This document shows positions 42,654 through 50,164 of a stretch of DNA of 64,000 bases, piece by piece. This DNA is from Geobacter sp. UBA698. Its GTDB lineage: Bacteria; Desulfobacterota; Desulfuromonadia; Geobacterales; Pseudopelobacteraceae. Numbering within the stretch: position 1 is the first letter of the stretch; each line of letters starts with the position of its first letter. The notes beneath the pieces are model-generated. The model searched no databases and was not told the origin of the DNA. It saw only the letters and a program-made list of their open reading frames with translations. The DNA lies in NCBI GenBank assembly GCA_002298925.1, contig DBMM01000106.1, positions 5,943-69,942 of the forward strand, written 5' to 3'. A program made the translations under genes and the position numbers.

Positions 42654-44591
42654 ATGGACAACCAGCTTTCCGAACAGTATCGACAAAAAAAGGTGACGGC
42701 AGACGAGGCGCTATCTCATATCCAATCGGGTTGGCGCGTGTTTGTTGGGTCCGGTTGTGCCGTGCCGCAGCAATTGGTTGCCGCCCTAAGCAGGATTGCC
42801 GGCAGACTGCATGATGTCGAGCTGATCCAGCTGCTTTCATTCGGACCGGCCAGTTACATAACCGAGCAAAATGTCGGCCATGTGCGCCATAACTCGTTTT
42901 TTATCAGTGAAAACATCCGGCAGGCTGTTTGTGACGGACGCGCGGATTACACACCCATCTTCCTGAGTGAAATTCCGGAACTGATCCGCTGCGGACAGAG
43001 AGGTAATCAGGTGGCCCTGGTGCAGGTATCGCCACCGGACAGACACGGTTATTGCAGTCTGGGAATCAATGTGGATATCCAGCGTGCCGCTCTGGACCGG
43101 GCCAAACTGGTCATTGCCGAGGTTAACCCCCGGATGCCCCGCACCTGTGGCGATACCCATTTGCACCTGAACGTTATAGATTATCTTGTGGAGATCGACC
43201 AACCTATCCTTGAGTCCGTTGCCAAGGAGCCCGATGAGGTCGCGTTGCAAATCGGTTATCAGATTTCCCGGCTCGTGGAAAACGGCAGCTGCCTGCAAAT
43301 GGGGGTCGGCACGATTCCCGGCACGGTACTCAAGTTCATAGCAGATAAGCGTGATCTCGGCATTCACACGGAGATGTTCAGCGATTCACTGATACCGCTG
43401 ATTGAAGAAGGCAATATCAACAATCGTCTCAAAAAGATCCATCCCGGCAAGGTTGTTACCAGCTTTGTGATGGGCAGTCGCAAGCTCTATGATTTTGTGG
43501 ATGGGAATGTGGGCGTCGAGTTTTATCCTTCCGATTTTGTGAATGATCCCAGGGTGATCTCCTCTAACGACAAGGTTGTCGCTATCAATTCGGCCCTTCA
43601 AGTCGATCTTACCGGACAGATCTGCGCCGACAGTATCGGCTACAAGTTTTACAGCGGGATCGGCGGCCAGGTGGATTTTGCCCGTGGTGCCGCCATGAGC
43701 AGGGGAGGGAAGCCGATAGTTGCGATCCGCAGCACGGCAAAAGACGGATCAATCAGCCGCATCGTGCACCGGATCGATGACGGTACCGGTGTCGTCACCA
43801 GCCGCGGCGATGCCCACTACGTTGTGTCTGAATATGGAATCGCCTACCTCCATGGCAAAACCATCCGGGAGCGCGCCCTGGCATTGATTTCCATTGCCCA
43901 CCCCGACTACCGCCGGGGGTTGCTGGATTTTGTCAAGCAAAAGCACTATGTCTACGAAGATGAGCAGGTGTGGCAACAGGCGTTGGATCACTATCCGAAG
44001 GAATTGGAGGAAAAGAAGGAGTTTGGCGGGACCATGATGCTGATTCGGCCGCTCAAGGCCACGGATGAACGTGCGCTGCAGGAATTCTTCTATAGCCACA
44101 ATAAAGAAACCATCTACAATCGTTACTTTGGCCCCAAAAATCAGCTTGCTCATCTTGAAGCTTCGAAACTGGTCTGCGTTGATTACCGGAGCCGGATGGC
44201 TCTGGCGGTCTTTTTAGAGGAGGGGAACACCGAATCAATAGTTGCCGTCGCGCGTTACGCCGCCAACCCCCGCAGTAACATGGCTGAAACTGCGGTCGTG
44301 GTGCACGAGGATTACCGGCGGCTGGGGTTTGCGCGCTATCTGCTCAAACAGTTGGAGCGTCATGCCATCAAACAGGGGATTGAGGGGTTCTGTTCGGAGA
44401 TTCTGCCTACCAATGAAGCCATGCTCAGTTATCACCGCACTCTTGGGCATTCTTTGGTCTATTCGCAGGAAACGGATACCTACCACATGGAGTTTCGTTT
44501 CAATAAGGATGGTTCCAAAGCTCTGAAGGCAGATGCAACATCAGGGACTTTGTCTGCTCAGCGAGGTTCAACGAGTGATTTCTCAGGATAA
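42654..44591 (+). CDS. acetyl-CoA hydrolase/transferase fused to GNAT acetyltransferase
   Basis: This two-part protein has about 645 residues. Residues 1 to about 430 are a 4-hydroxybutyrate/acetyl-CoA-type CoA-transferase (VSPPDRHGYCSLGINVD; TSRGDAHYVVSEYGIAYLHGKTIRERA). From about residue 440 a GNAT acyltransferase domain follows (MLIRPLKATDERALQEFF; AETAVVVHEDYRRLGFARYLL; FCSEILPTNEAMLSYHRTLG). The start at 42654 has GTGAGGA upstream; an ATG 13 codons earlier also has a weak site. It diverges from the CoA ligase and converges on the phenol-type regulator. The CoA-transferase may recycle CoA for aromatic acid activation; the GNAT half may acylate a protein lysine or sense acetyl-CoA. Confidence 0.85.
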   Translation: MDNQLSEQYRQKKVTADEALSHIQSGWRVFVGSGCAVPQQLVAALSRIAGRLHDVELIQLLSFGPASYITEQNVGHVRHNSFFISENIRQAVCDGRADYTPIFLSEIPELIRCGQRGNQVALVQVSPPDRHGYCSLGINVDIQRAALDRAKLVIAEVNPRMPRTCGDTHLHLNVIDYLVEIDQPILESVAKEPDEVALQIGYQISRLVENGSCLQMGVGTIPGTVLKFIADKRDLGIHTEMFSDSLIPLIEEGNINNRLKKIHPGKVVTSFVMGSRKLYDFVDGNVGVEFYPSDFVNDPRVISSNDKVVAINSALQVDLTGQICADSIGYKFYSGIGGQVDFARGAAMSRGGKPIVAIRSTAKDGSISRIVHRIDDGTGVVTSRGDAHYVVSEYGIAYLHGKTIRERALALISIAHPDYRRGLLDFVKQKHYVYEDEQVWQQALDHYPKELEEKKEFGGTMMLIRPLKATDERALQEFFYSHNKETIYNRYFGPKNQLAHLEASKLVCVDYRSRMALAVFLEEGNTESIVAVARYAANPRSNMAETAVVVHEDYRRLGFARYLLKQLERHAIKQGIEGFCSEILPTNEAMLSYHRTLGHSLVYSQETDTYHMEFRFNKDGSKALKADATSGTLSAQRGSTSDFSG

Positions 44592-44627
44592 ATTCACCAT
44601 CTGCATGCAACATCATTGATTACCGTT

Positions 44628-46346
44628 TTACGACTCCATACCATCTTGATCGTTTTCACTTAATCGCTTCAATCGATAGGCAAATTGCGGTCGGGTCAGA
44701 CCGAGAATTCTGGAAGCAGCAGAAAGGTTGTTGTTGGCCTTCTTCATGGCGGCATCGATCAGTGCGGCCTCCACCTGGTCCAGTGTCATGACGCCATTCA
44801 TAACCGCTTTGAACAGATCATTTTCAGTTTCAGGCTGATCGATATTGAGGCTGCCGTTGCTGTCGAGGCTGTATTCCAGGGATTGCTCGTTGCCGCATAT
44901 CGGCAGCATGTGGTCGACTTCAATGCGGGAATCGCTCGGTGCGAGAATGACGCCGCGCTCGATCACGTTCTGCAGTTCGCGGATATTGCCGGGCCAAGGG
45001 TAGGCCAGCAGCGCCCGCTTGGCCTTGTCAGTAAAGCCGCGCAGTTTCTTGCCCTGGATTGCTGAGTATTTCTCCATGTAACGCTCGGCCAGCAGGCTGA
45101 TGTCTTCCTTGCGTTCCCTGAGCGGCGGGATTTCGATCTGGAAAGCATTAAGCCGGTAATACAGGTCAGAACGAAATTTACCCTCCTTGACCAGCACTTT
45201 CAGGTCGATGTTGGTCGCTGCAACCAGCCGTACGTTGACCTTGCGGATTTTATGATCGCCCAGTCGCTCGATCTCGCCTTCCTGCAGTACCCGCAGCAGC
45301 TTGGCCTGCGCCGAAAGGGGCAGATCGCCGATCTCGTCCAGAAACAGCGTGCCGCCGTTGGCCCGTTCGAAGCGGCCGGGGCGTGCGGCGATGGCTCCCG
45401 TGTAGGCGCCCTTTTCGACGCCAAACAGTTCGGATTCCACCAGGTCATGGGGAATGGCGGCGCAGTTGATGGCGATAAACGATTCGTTGCTGCGGCTGCT
45501 CTGCTCGTGCAGTGTGCGGGCAAACACTTCCTTGCCGACGCCGGTCTCCCCCAACAGCAGTACGGTGATCTGGCTGGTGGCCGCCTGCTTGAGCAGTCCG
45601 TAGGCGGACAGGAAGGAAGGTGAATTACCCACTACGTCGGCGGGGAGCTTTTCCTTCTCGCTGATGGCGGAACGCAATTGCACGACCTGGGTCTGCAGAT
45701 CGATGAGTTTTTCGGCAATTGACTCGGGGGCGAAGAAACGGGCATGGTCGGCAGCATCCTCCCATTCCTCGAGGGGCTTGCCGATAATGCGGCAATTCTT
45801 GTTGCCCATGCCGACACACTCCACTTCCTTGTACAGGATCGGGCGCCCCATCAAAGCTGTTGTGTAGCCGCAGGCATAGCCGATCTGGCTCCAGCAGACC
45901 GGTTCTGAATGGGCTCCGTAGTGATGCTGGTGCCATTGACCCTCCCAGGAGTTCTCCCAGAGGTACTCGCCGTAGTATCTGCCTTTGGCCCGGTCGACAT
46001 CAAGCTTGATGGTGGTGACTTTGACAATGCCCTCCAGGGTGTGGAGCTGAGCGCCGAACTTGAAGGCTTCGATGTCGCTGGCCCCCTGTTTGCGTATGCA
46101 GAACACTTCAGCATCATGCATGCCTGACGCGTAGCCCATGCGGGTCAGGAGTCCCCGCGCGCGGTCCATCCCGAGGGTGTCAATCAGTTCCTTGCGCATC
46201 CCGCCTTGCGCCTCGGCATGCACCAGCAGCATGCGGTGCTCGTGCAGCCAAATCTGGCCGCTTTCGGCACAGAAATGCACCAGCCCGCGCAGGTCATCAC
46301 CGGCCGCTTCATTGGCTTTCTTTCTAAGACTGTGAACTTTGCTCAT
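44628..46346 (-). CDS. MopR/DmpR-type phenol-sensing sigma54 activator
   Basis: This 572-residue enhancer-binding protein has an XylR_N sensory domain (about 20-120) and a V4R domain (about 135-195). The AAA+ domain has Walker A GETGVGKE (266-273) and GAYTGA (313-318), and a Fis-type helix-turn-helix ends in SAASRILGLTRPQFAYRLKRL. Residues aligning by constant offset with those reported for MopR are kept: H102 and W130 (phenol contacts) and C151, E174, C177, C185 (zinc site). The start at 46346 has GAGGG upstream; a TTG 11 codons earlier also opens the frame. It is the best candidate activator for the p-cresol operon downstream of a PP2C gene. Confidence 0.9.
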   Translation of the reverse strand: MSKVHSLRKKANEAAGDDLRGLVHFCAESGQIWLHEHRMLLVHAEAQGGMRKELIDTLGMDRARGLLTRMGYASGMHDAEVFCIRKQGASDIEAFKFGAQLHTLEGIVKVTTIKLDVDRAKGRYYGEYLWENSWEGQWHQHHYGAHSEPVCWSQIGYACGYTTALMGRPILYKEVECVGMGNKNCRIIGKPLEEWEDAADHARFFAPESIAEKLIDLQTQVVQLRSAISEKEKLPADVVGNSPSFLSAYGLLKQAATSQITVLLLGETGVGKEVFARTLHEQSSRSNESFIAINCAAIPHDLVESELFGVEKGAYTGAIAARPGRFERANGGTLFLDEIGDLPLSAQAKLLRVLQEGEIERLGDHKIRKVNVRLVAATNIDLKVLVKEGKFRSDLYYRLNAFQIEIPPLRERKEDISLLAERYMEKYSAIQGKKLRGFTDKAKRALLAYPWPGNIRELQNVIERGVILAPSDSRIEVDHMLPICGNEQSLEYSLDSNGSLNIDQPETENDLFKAVMNGVMTLDQVEAALIDAAMKKANNNLSAASRILGLTRPQFAYRLKRLSENDQDGMES

Positions 46347-46652
46347 GGCCCTCATCTCTTGCTGGTTCCAGATTGACAACTGTCATTAATTCCGGATATT
46401 GCATGATATTAAAACAATGTAATCATTGGGTTCTGAGTTACAGCATCATATAACGCTAAGGCGGGCATATAGGCTAGCCATATGAACTCGGAAGACACTG
46501 CAAAACGTTTGTAAGTGGCGATAACGTAACTGGTAAGGAGTAATTGCGGATGCGCGAAATCCAATAACGTTGTTATATTGCATTATTTGATGCTGTTGCG
46601 CAAGCAAGAATTAAGCAGGAATACGCCGGGAGCATGAAGAGGCGGGAAACAT
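46347..46652. other. gap upstream of phenol-type regulator
   Basis: This gap of about 300 bases, between the regulator start and the phosphatase stop, contains a small palindrome ATAACGTTGTTAT near 46565-46577. No sigma54-type site with correct GG-N10-GC spacing was found. It presumably holds the regulator promoter; no gene is seen. Confidence 0.4.
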
Positions 46653-48242
46653 TTAGACAATTTTGAAAATGGTTACTGCCACATCGTCCAAGAGCGGCTT
46701 GGTACCAGTAAAGGCCGTCAATTCCCTGAAGATTGCGGTCATGATCTCATCCGGGTTACAGCTGCTGTGCGCTGCAATGACTCTGCAGAGTCGTCCGGTT
46801 CCGAATAATTCCCCCTCGGCATTTTCCGCCTCGGTTACGCCATCGGTATAAAGGATGAGGATGTCGCCGGCTTGCACCCCGGTTCTTTTTTCCTCAAAGC
46901 AGACCCCTGTTTTGATCCCCAAGAGCAGCCCATCGGCATCGAGTTCCATGAAAGAGCCTTGCTTGCAACGATACAGGAAGGGTGGGGTGTGTCCCGCATT
47001 GGCATAAGCAAGGGTACTGTTTTCGCTGTCAAGCCGGGCATAGAACATGCTGATCTGGAGCTCTGACCTGGAAAGGTCGTCATGGAGCAGGTCATTTACC
47101 GCCGTTAGGAGATTTCCGGGAGAGCGGCTGGTAGCGACCTTGGCATGGAGCACGCTGCGCGTCATGGCCATCAACAGGGCCGAGCCGATGGTATGTCCGG
47201 CAACATCGGCGATGACGACATCCACCAGACCCTTTTCCAGCAGGAAGAAGTCATAATAGTCCCCGCCTACGTGGGTGGCCGGCACGCAACGGCAGGCCGT
47301 GAGCATTCCCGGCAACTCCCGTGGACAGACCGGCAGGAGTGCCTGCTGGATCTCCTTGGCAATCTCCAATTCCAGTTTGATCCGGGCGTTGTCCAGCAGG
47401 GCCGCGGCGGCTTTTTTCTGTTCGGTTATGTCCGAGAAGCTTCCGCGGGTGCCCAGGAATTTCCCCTTATCGTCGAAAACGGGCAGACAGATGTGGTGGA
47501 CCCAGCGGATCTCACCGTCTGGTCGGACAATGCGTAGTGCCAGTTCCCCCTGGTGTTTTATCTGAACGATATCGTGCCTGTGGTCAGCCCAAAGCTTCCG
47601 GTCATCCGGGTGGATTATGCTCCAGATCAAAGCGGGGTCGGCATTGAACTCCTCGGCCCCATGGCCGCTGATGCGCTGGCAGGAAGGTGAGGTATAGATG
47701 AACTTCCCTTCCGGGCTAACCCAGAATTCCCAGTTGTACGTGTTATCGGCGACGATCCTGTATTTGATCGCAGCCTCCAGCAAGGCCTCTTCCGCCCTTT
47801 TGCGCTCGGTAATGTCGTGTCCTTCGGGAACCAGCAGGACCACACTTCCTTTTTCATTCATCACCGGCTTAAGCGAAAAGTCTATACAAACTATCTCTCC
47901 TTCTGACGTTATGTGGGTGGCTTCAAAACTAACCGTTTTGCCTTGGGCAGATGCCTTGATCGCTTCACGGAGCTGTTCCTGCTGTTCGGGGGAATGGGCC
48001 CACCAGGGGGTTTCCCAAAAAGGCCTTCCGAGCACTTCGGATTCCTTGCCCTTTATGAAACCGTAGGCGGTTGGATTGATCTTGATGACTGTTCCATCGG
48101 GCTTGAGAAGACCCATCAAATGAGACGCCTGATTGAATATGACGCTCAATAAAGCATAGCTCTCACGGAAATCGAATTCTTTGCGGGCGTGCTTTTTGCC
48201 CCGTATCTTTTTGAGGAACTCTGTCAAGTCGTTGGACCGCAT
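46653..48242 (-). CDS. PAS-domain protein phosphatase (PP2C/SpoIIE type)
   Basis: This 529-residue signalling protein has a PAS domain (about residues 30-150, including GLLKPDGTVIKINPTAYGF), a second PAS/PAC domain (about 160-285, ending FSDITEQKKAAAAL) and a C-terminal SpoIIE-like PP2C domain. That domain has the metal motifs GGDYYDFF and IADVAGHTIGSALLMAM and a late LLDDVAVTIFKI. It would dephosphorylate a regulatory protein in response to a PAS signal. GAAGGAT lies before the ATG at 48242; alternative starts lie 12 and 22 codons upstream. It stands between the phenol-type regulator and the p-cresol operon; no partner anti-sigma or antagonist protein is encoded nearby. Confidence 0.85.
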   Translation of the reverse strand: MRSNDLTEFLKKIRGKKHARKEFDFRESYALLSVIFNQASHLMGLLKPDGTVIKINPTAYGFIKGKESEVLGRPFWETPWWAHSPEQQEQLREAIKASAQGKTVSFEATHITSEGEIVCIDFSLKPVMNEKGSVVLLVPEGHDITERKRAEEALLEAAIKYRIVADNTYNWEFWVSPEGKFIYTSPSCQRISGHGAEEFNADPALIWSIIHPDDRKLWADHRHDIVQIKHQGELALRIVRPDGEIRWVHHICLPVFDDKGKFLGTRGSFSDITEQKKAAAALLDNARIKLELEIAKEIQQALLPVCPRELPGMLTACRCVPATHVGGDYYDFFLLEKGLVDVVIADVAGHTIGSALLMAMTRSVLHAKVATSRSPGNLLTAVNDLLHDDLSRSELQISMFYARLDSENSTLAYANAGHTPPFLYRCKQGSFMELDADGLLLGIKTGVCFEEKRTGVQAGDILILYTDGVTEAENAEGELFGTGRLCRVIAAHSSCNPDEIMTAIFRELTAFTGTKPLLDDVAVTIFKIV

Positions 48243-48684
48243 GGCGTAATCCTTCGTTCGGGAAATTTGAAGGAACATGGCTCGTCTTTCATTATAAGTT
48301 AAAATCACGATATGTCATCACATTACCTCGGATTTTGGATTAAGGCATCCTTGCTTGCATCGCCGACGGCATACATTTCTTCAGACTGCATACTTCAATT
48401 CTATTCCTTCATTTCTATTCCCCAATCCATGAATCCAAAGGATGCTTTCGACTAAAGGAACGTCGTTGTCGTTTGAGTCGAGTGATCTTGTGTGAATATT
48501 CATAACGATATTTTATCAAATGGTAAAAACTGCAGGCATTTTGTCGTGATTATTTATGAAATGATGAAAGTCGATTCGAGCAGCGTGCTGACAGCGATTA
48601 CCGTAAGGACGATCCGGATGTTGATAGTGTTCTTGCAATCAGCTGATATTGCTGTTTTTTGTGATGAGGTTGTTGTGTTGAACG

Positions 48685-48707
48685 CTGTTTTTATAACAGA
48701 AAAACAG
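48685..48707. promoter_or_regulatory. perfect inverted repeat next to sigma54 promoter
   Basis: Arms CTGTTTTT and AAAAACAG are separated by seven bases and end five bases before the -24 element at 48712. The proximity suits a repressor or IHF-like architectural role rather than a distant enhancer; inference only. Confidence 0.4.
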
Positions 48708-48711
48708 TGTT

Positions 48712-48727
48712 TGGCACAAGTAGTGCT
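48712..48727 (+). promoter_or_regulatory. sigma54 (-24/-12) promoter for p-cresol operon
   Basis: TGGCACAAGTAGTGCT has a perfect -24 half and GG and GC ten bases apart. The predicted transcript start is about 48738, leaving a leader of about 270 bases before the first gene. The same AGTGC -12 style occurs at the acetate operon promoter. Confidence 0.6.
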
Positions 48728-48841
48728 AATAGAGATGGAACAGTTAATTAATAGTCACCCTGCAGTTTTTTATGATTAAGTTTGTTTTAATTTGTTTCTG
48801 TTTATGTTTCCGGACTCAACTGGTTAGGGTCTTTGCAGTCA

Positions 48842-48859
48842 CATGACGTTTACGTCATG
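48842..48859. promoter_or_regulatory. perfect palindrome in p-cresol operon leader
   Basis: CATGACGTTTACGTCATG has eight-base arms with a TT centre. It lies downstream of the predicted sigma54 start, where a bound repressor would act as a roadblock. The binding protein is unknown. Confidence 0.5.
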
Positions 48860-49010
48860 AATGTATTTGAAAACAGCGATATTTAGAATGGTTTTTTATA
48901 GCAAGTCTTTTGTCGGCTGGCGCAGTACCAATTCTCTGCCAAAGGTGCGTTGCATCAAAGAAAAGGAGGCGCTCTTGAGTTTACTGGATGGCAATCAGAA
49001 CGAGGTGACC

Positions 49011-50126
49011 ATGGAAGGGTTGGACAACGTCAGCATTACCGCACTTCAGGATGAGAACAATGCTGCCATGGCAGTTCCGGGAATAGCGAAGCTGGGGCTG
49101 TATCTCGTGATCTTCATGGCGCTGAGTTGGGCGCTGATGTATTTCATCCCGACAAAGTTTCTCTTTACCATCCTCCTGCCCGCCTCCTTTTACGTGCTTT
49201 TCAGCCTGGTCGTATTCTGCCCCCTGATTTCGGGAGGATGGCCATTCGCGCAACCGCTCGGTAACTGGAAACCGGGTGACGGCATCTGGAAACCGGGACT
49301 CGGAACGACAGCTCTGATCGTCGCTGCCGCCGTAGCCGGACCGCTCTTCACCAGTAATATTTACCCCAGGTTCCCCCTTTTTCCGGTTGGATTCTGGTGG
49401 GGTATCATCCTGTTCACCGTCACCCTCTGGTACGCCTTCGTATGGAACGGCTGGCCCCTCAACCAGAAGAGTTCTCCGGCTGTCCGTTGTTTCGGCGGCG
49501 CGCTGATTATCCTGGGGGTTACCGCACTGCTCTGGCAGCTGGTCAATCTGTCCGGTACCCCCTTTGATGGTGCTGCCTATGACCCCCGGGGGCCGTTCCA
49601 GGCCGAATGGTTCTTCGGGTTTCTGGTCTGGACCATCGTCTGGATACAGGCCTTCTCCAATGTGCTCACATTTCAGCAATGGCCCTTTTACAAGTTCGGG
49701 CAACCTTTGGGGGAGATCGCCAACACCCTGCTCTGCATTATTCTCGGCTGGATCTGCTGGGTGGTGAGTCTGCGGTTCATGAGCCCGACCTTTTCCTTTG
49801 CTGCCCTGGCAGGCTCCATTATCGGGATGCAGAATTTTCATGGAGCCATATTCGGCTACTACCCGTTCCTCAAGTTCAAGCAGCCCAAGCGGGGCATCTG
49901 CAACTTTCTCACTGAAATTACTCTGGCCTTCGTCTGGATCGCCCTGCTGCGGGTCCTGATGCAGCCGATTCAGGCCAAGGTCCAGGCGGCAGGGCTTCCC
50001 TTCGATATCAACGTCGTTTCGGTGCTGTACACCCTGCACTTCATAGCCCTGCTGACACTTGTCCACAACTTCTATTTCCTGAGGGCACCGCTACCTCCGT
50101 CCGGTCCGCCTCCCGCTCCCGAGTAA
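49011..50126 (+). CDS. ten-transmembrane protein of unknown function
   Basis: I do not recognise the family. The protein of about 371 residues has about ten hydrophobic helices, several rich in Trp (WYAFVWNGW; WFFGFLVWTIVWIQ; LGWICWVVSL), His residues in MQNFHGAIFGYY and LHFIALLTLVHNFYFL, and a Pro-rich C terminus. The ATG at 49011 has GAGGTG upstream; a TTG at 48975 with a stronger AAGGAGG is an alternative. It is the first gene after the sigma54 promoter and is followed 38 bases later by the flavin/FeS oxidoreductase. The paired histidines and position suggest a membrane electron-transfer or transport role with the cytochrome complex, which is inference. Confidence 0.75.
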   Translation: MEGLDNVSITALQDENNAAMAVPGIAKLGLYLVIFMALSWALMYFIPTKFLFTILLPASFYVLFSLVVFCPLISGGWPFAQPLGNWKPGDGIWKPGLGTTALIVAAAVAGPLFTSNIYPRFPLFPVGFWWGIILFTVTLWYAFVWNGWPLNQKSSPAVRCFGGALIILGVTALLWQLVNLSGTPFDGAAYDPRGPFQAEWFFGFLVWTIVWIQAFSNVLTFQQWPFYKFGQPLGEIANTLLCIILGWICWVVSLRFMSPTFSFAALAGSIIGMQNFHGAIFGYYPFLKFKQPKRGICNFLTEITLAFVWIALLRVLMQPIQAKVQAAGLPFDINVVSVLYTLHFIALLTLVHNFYFLRAPLPPSGPPPAPE

Positions 50127-50164
50127 AGACCGGATCGACAGAAATATCTACAGAGGAGGAAAAC

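Larger units (their letters stand above)
48243..49010. other. long divergent regulatory region upstream of p-cresol operon
   Basis: This gap of about 770 bases holds a perfect inverted repeat (48685-48707), a sigma54-type promoter (48712-48727) and a perfect palindrome (48842-48859). A 95-codon frame at 48492-48779 overlaps the promoter and lacks a good ribosome site; it is not called as a gene. Confidence 0.6.

Noticed and set aside
48492..48779. 95-codon plus-strand open frame
   Set aside because: It overlaps the sigma54 promoter and the inverted repeat, lacks a convincing ribosome site and shows no recognisable pattern.
48981..50066. 361-codon minus-strand open frame
   Set aside because: It is opposite a ten-helix membrane protein; the translated product is highly polar and unlike any family, as expected of an antisense of hydrophobic codons.
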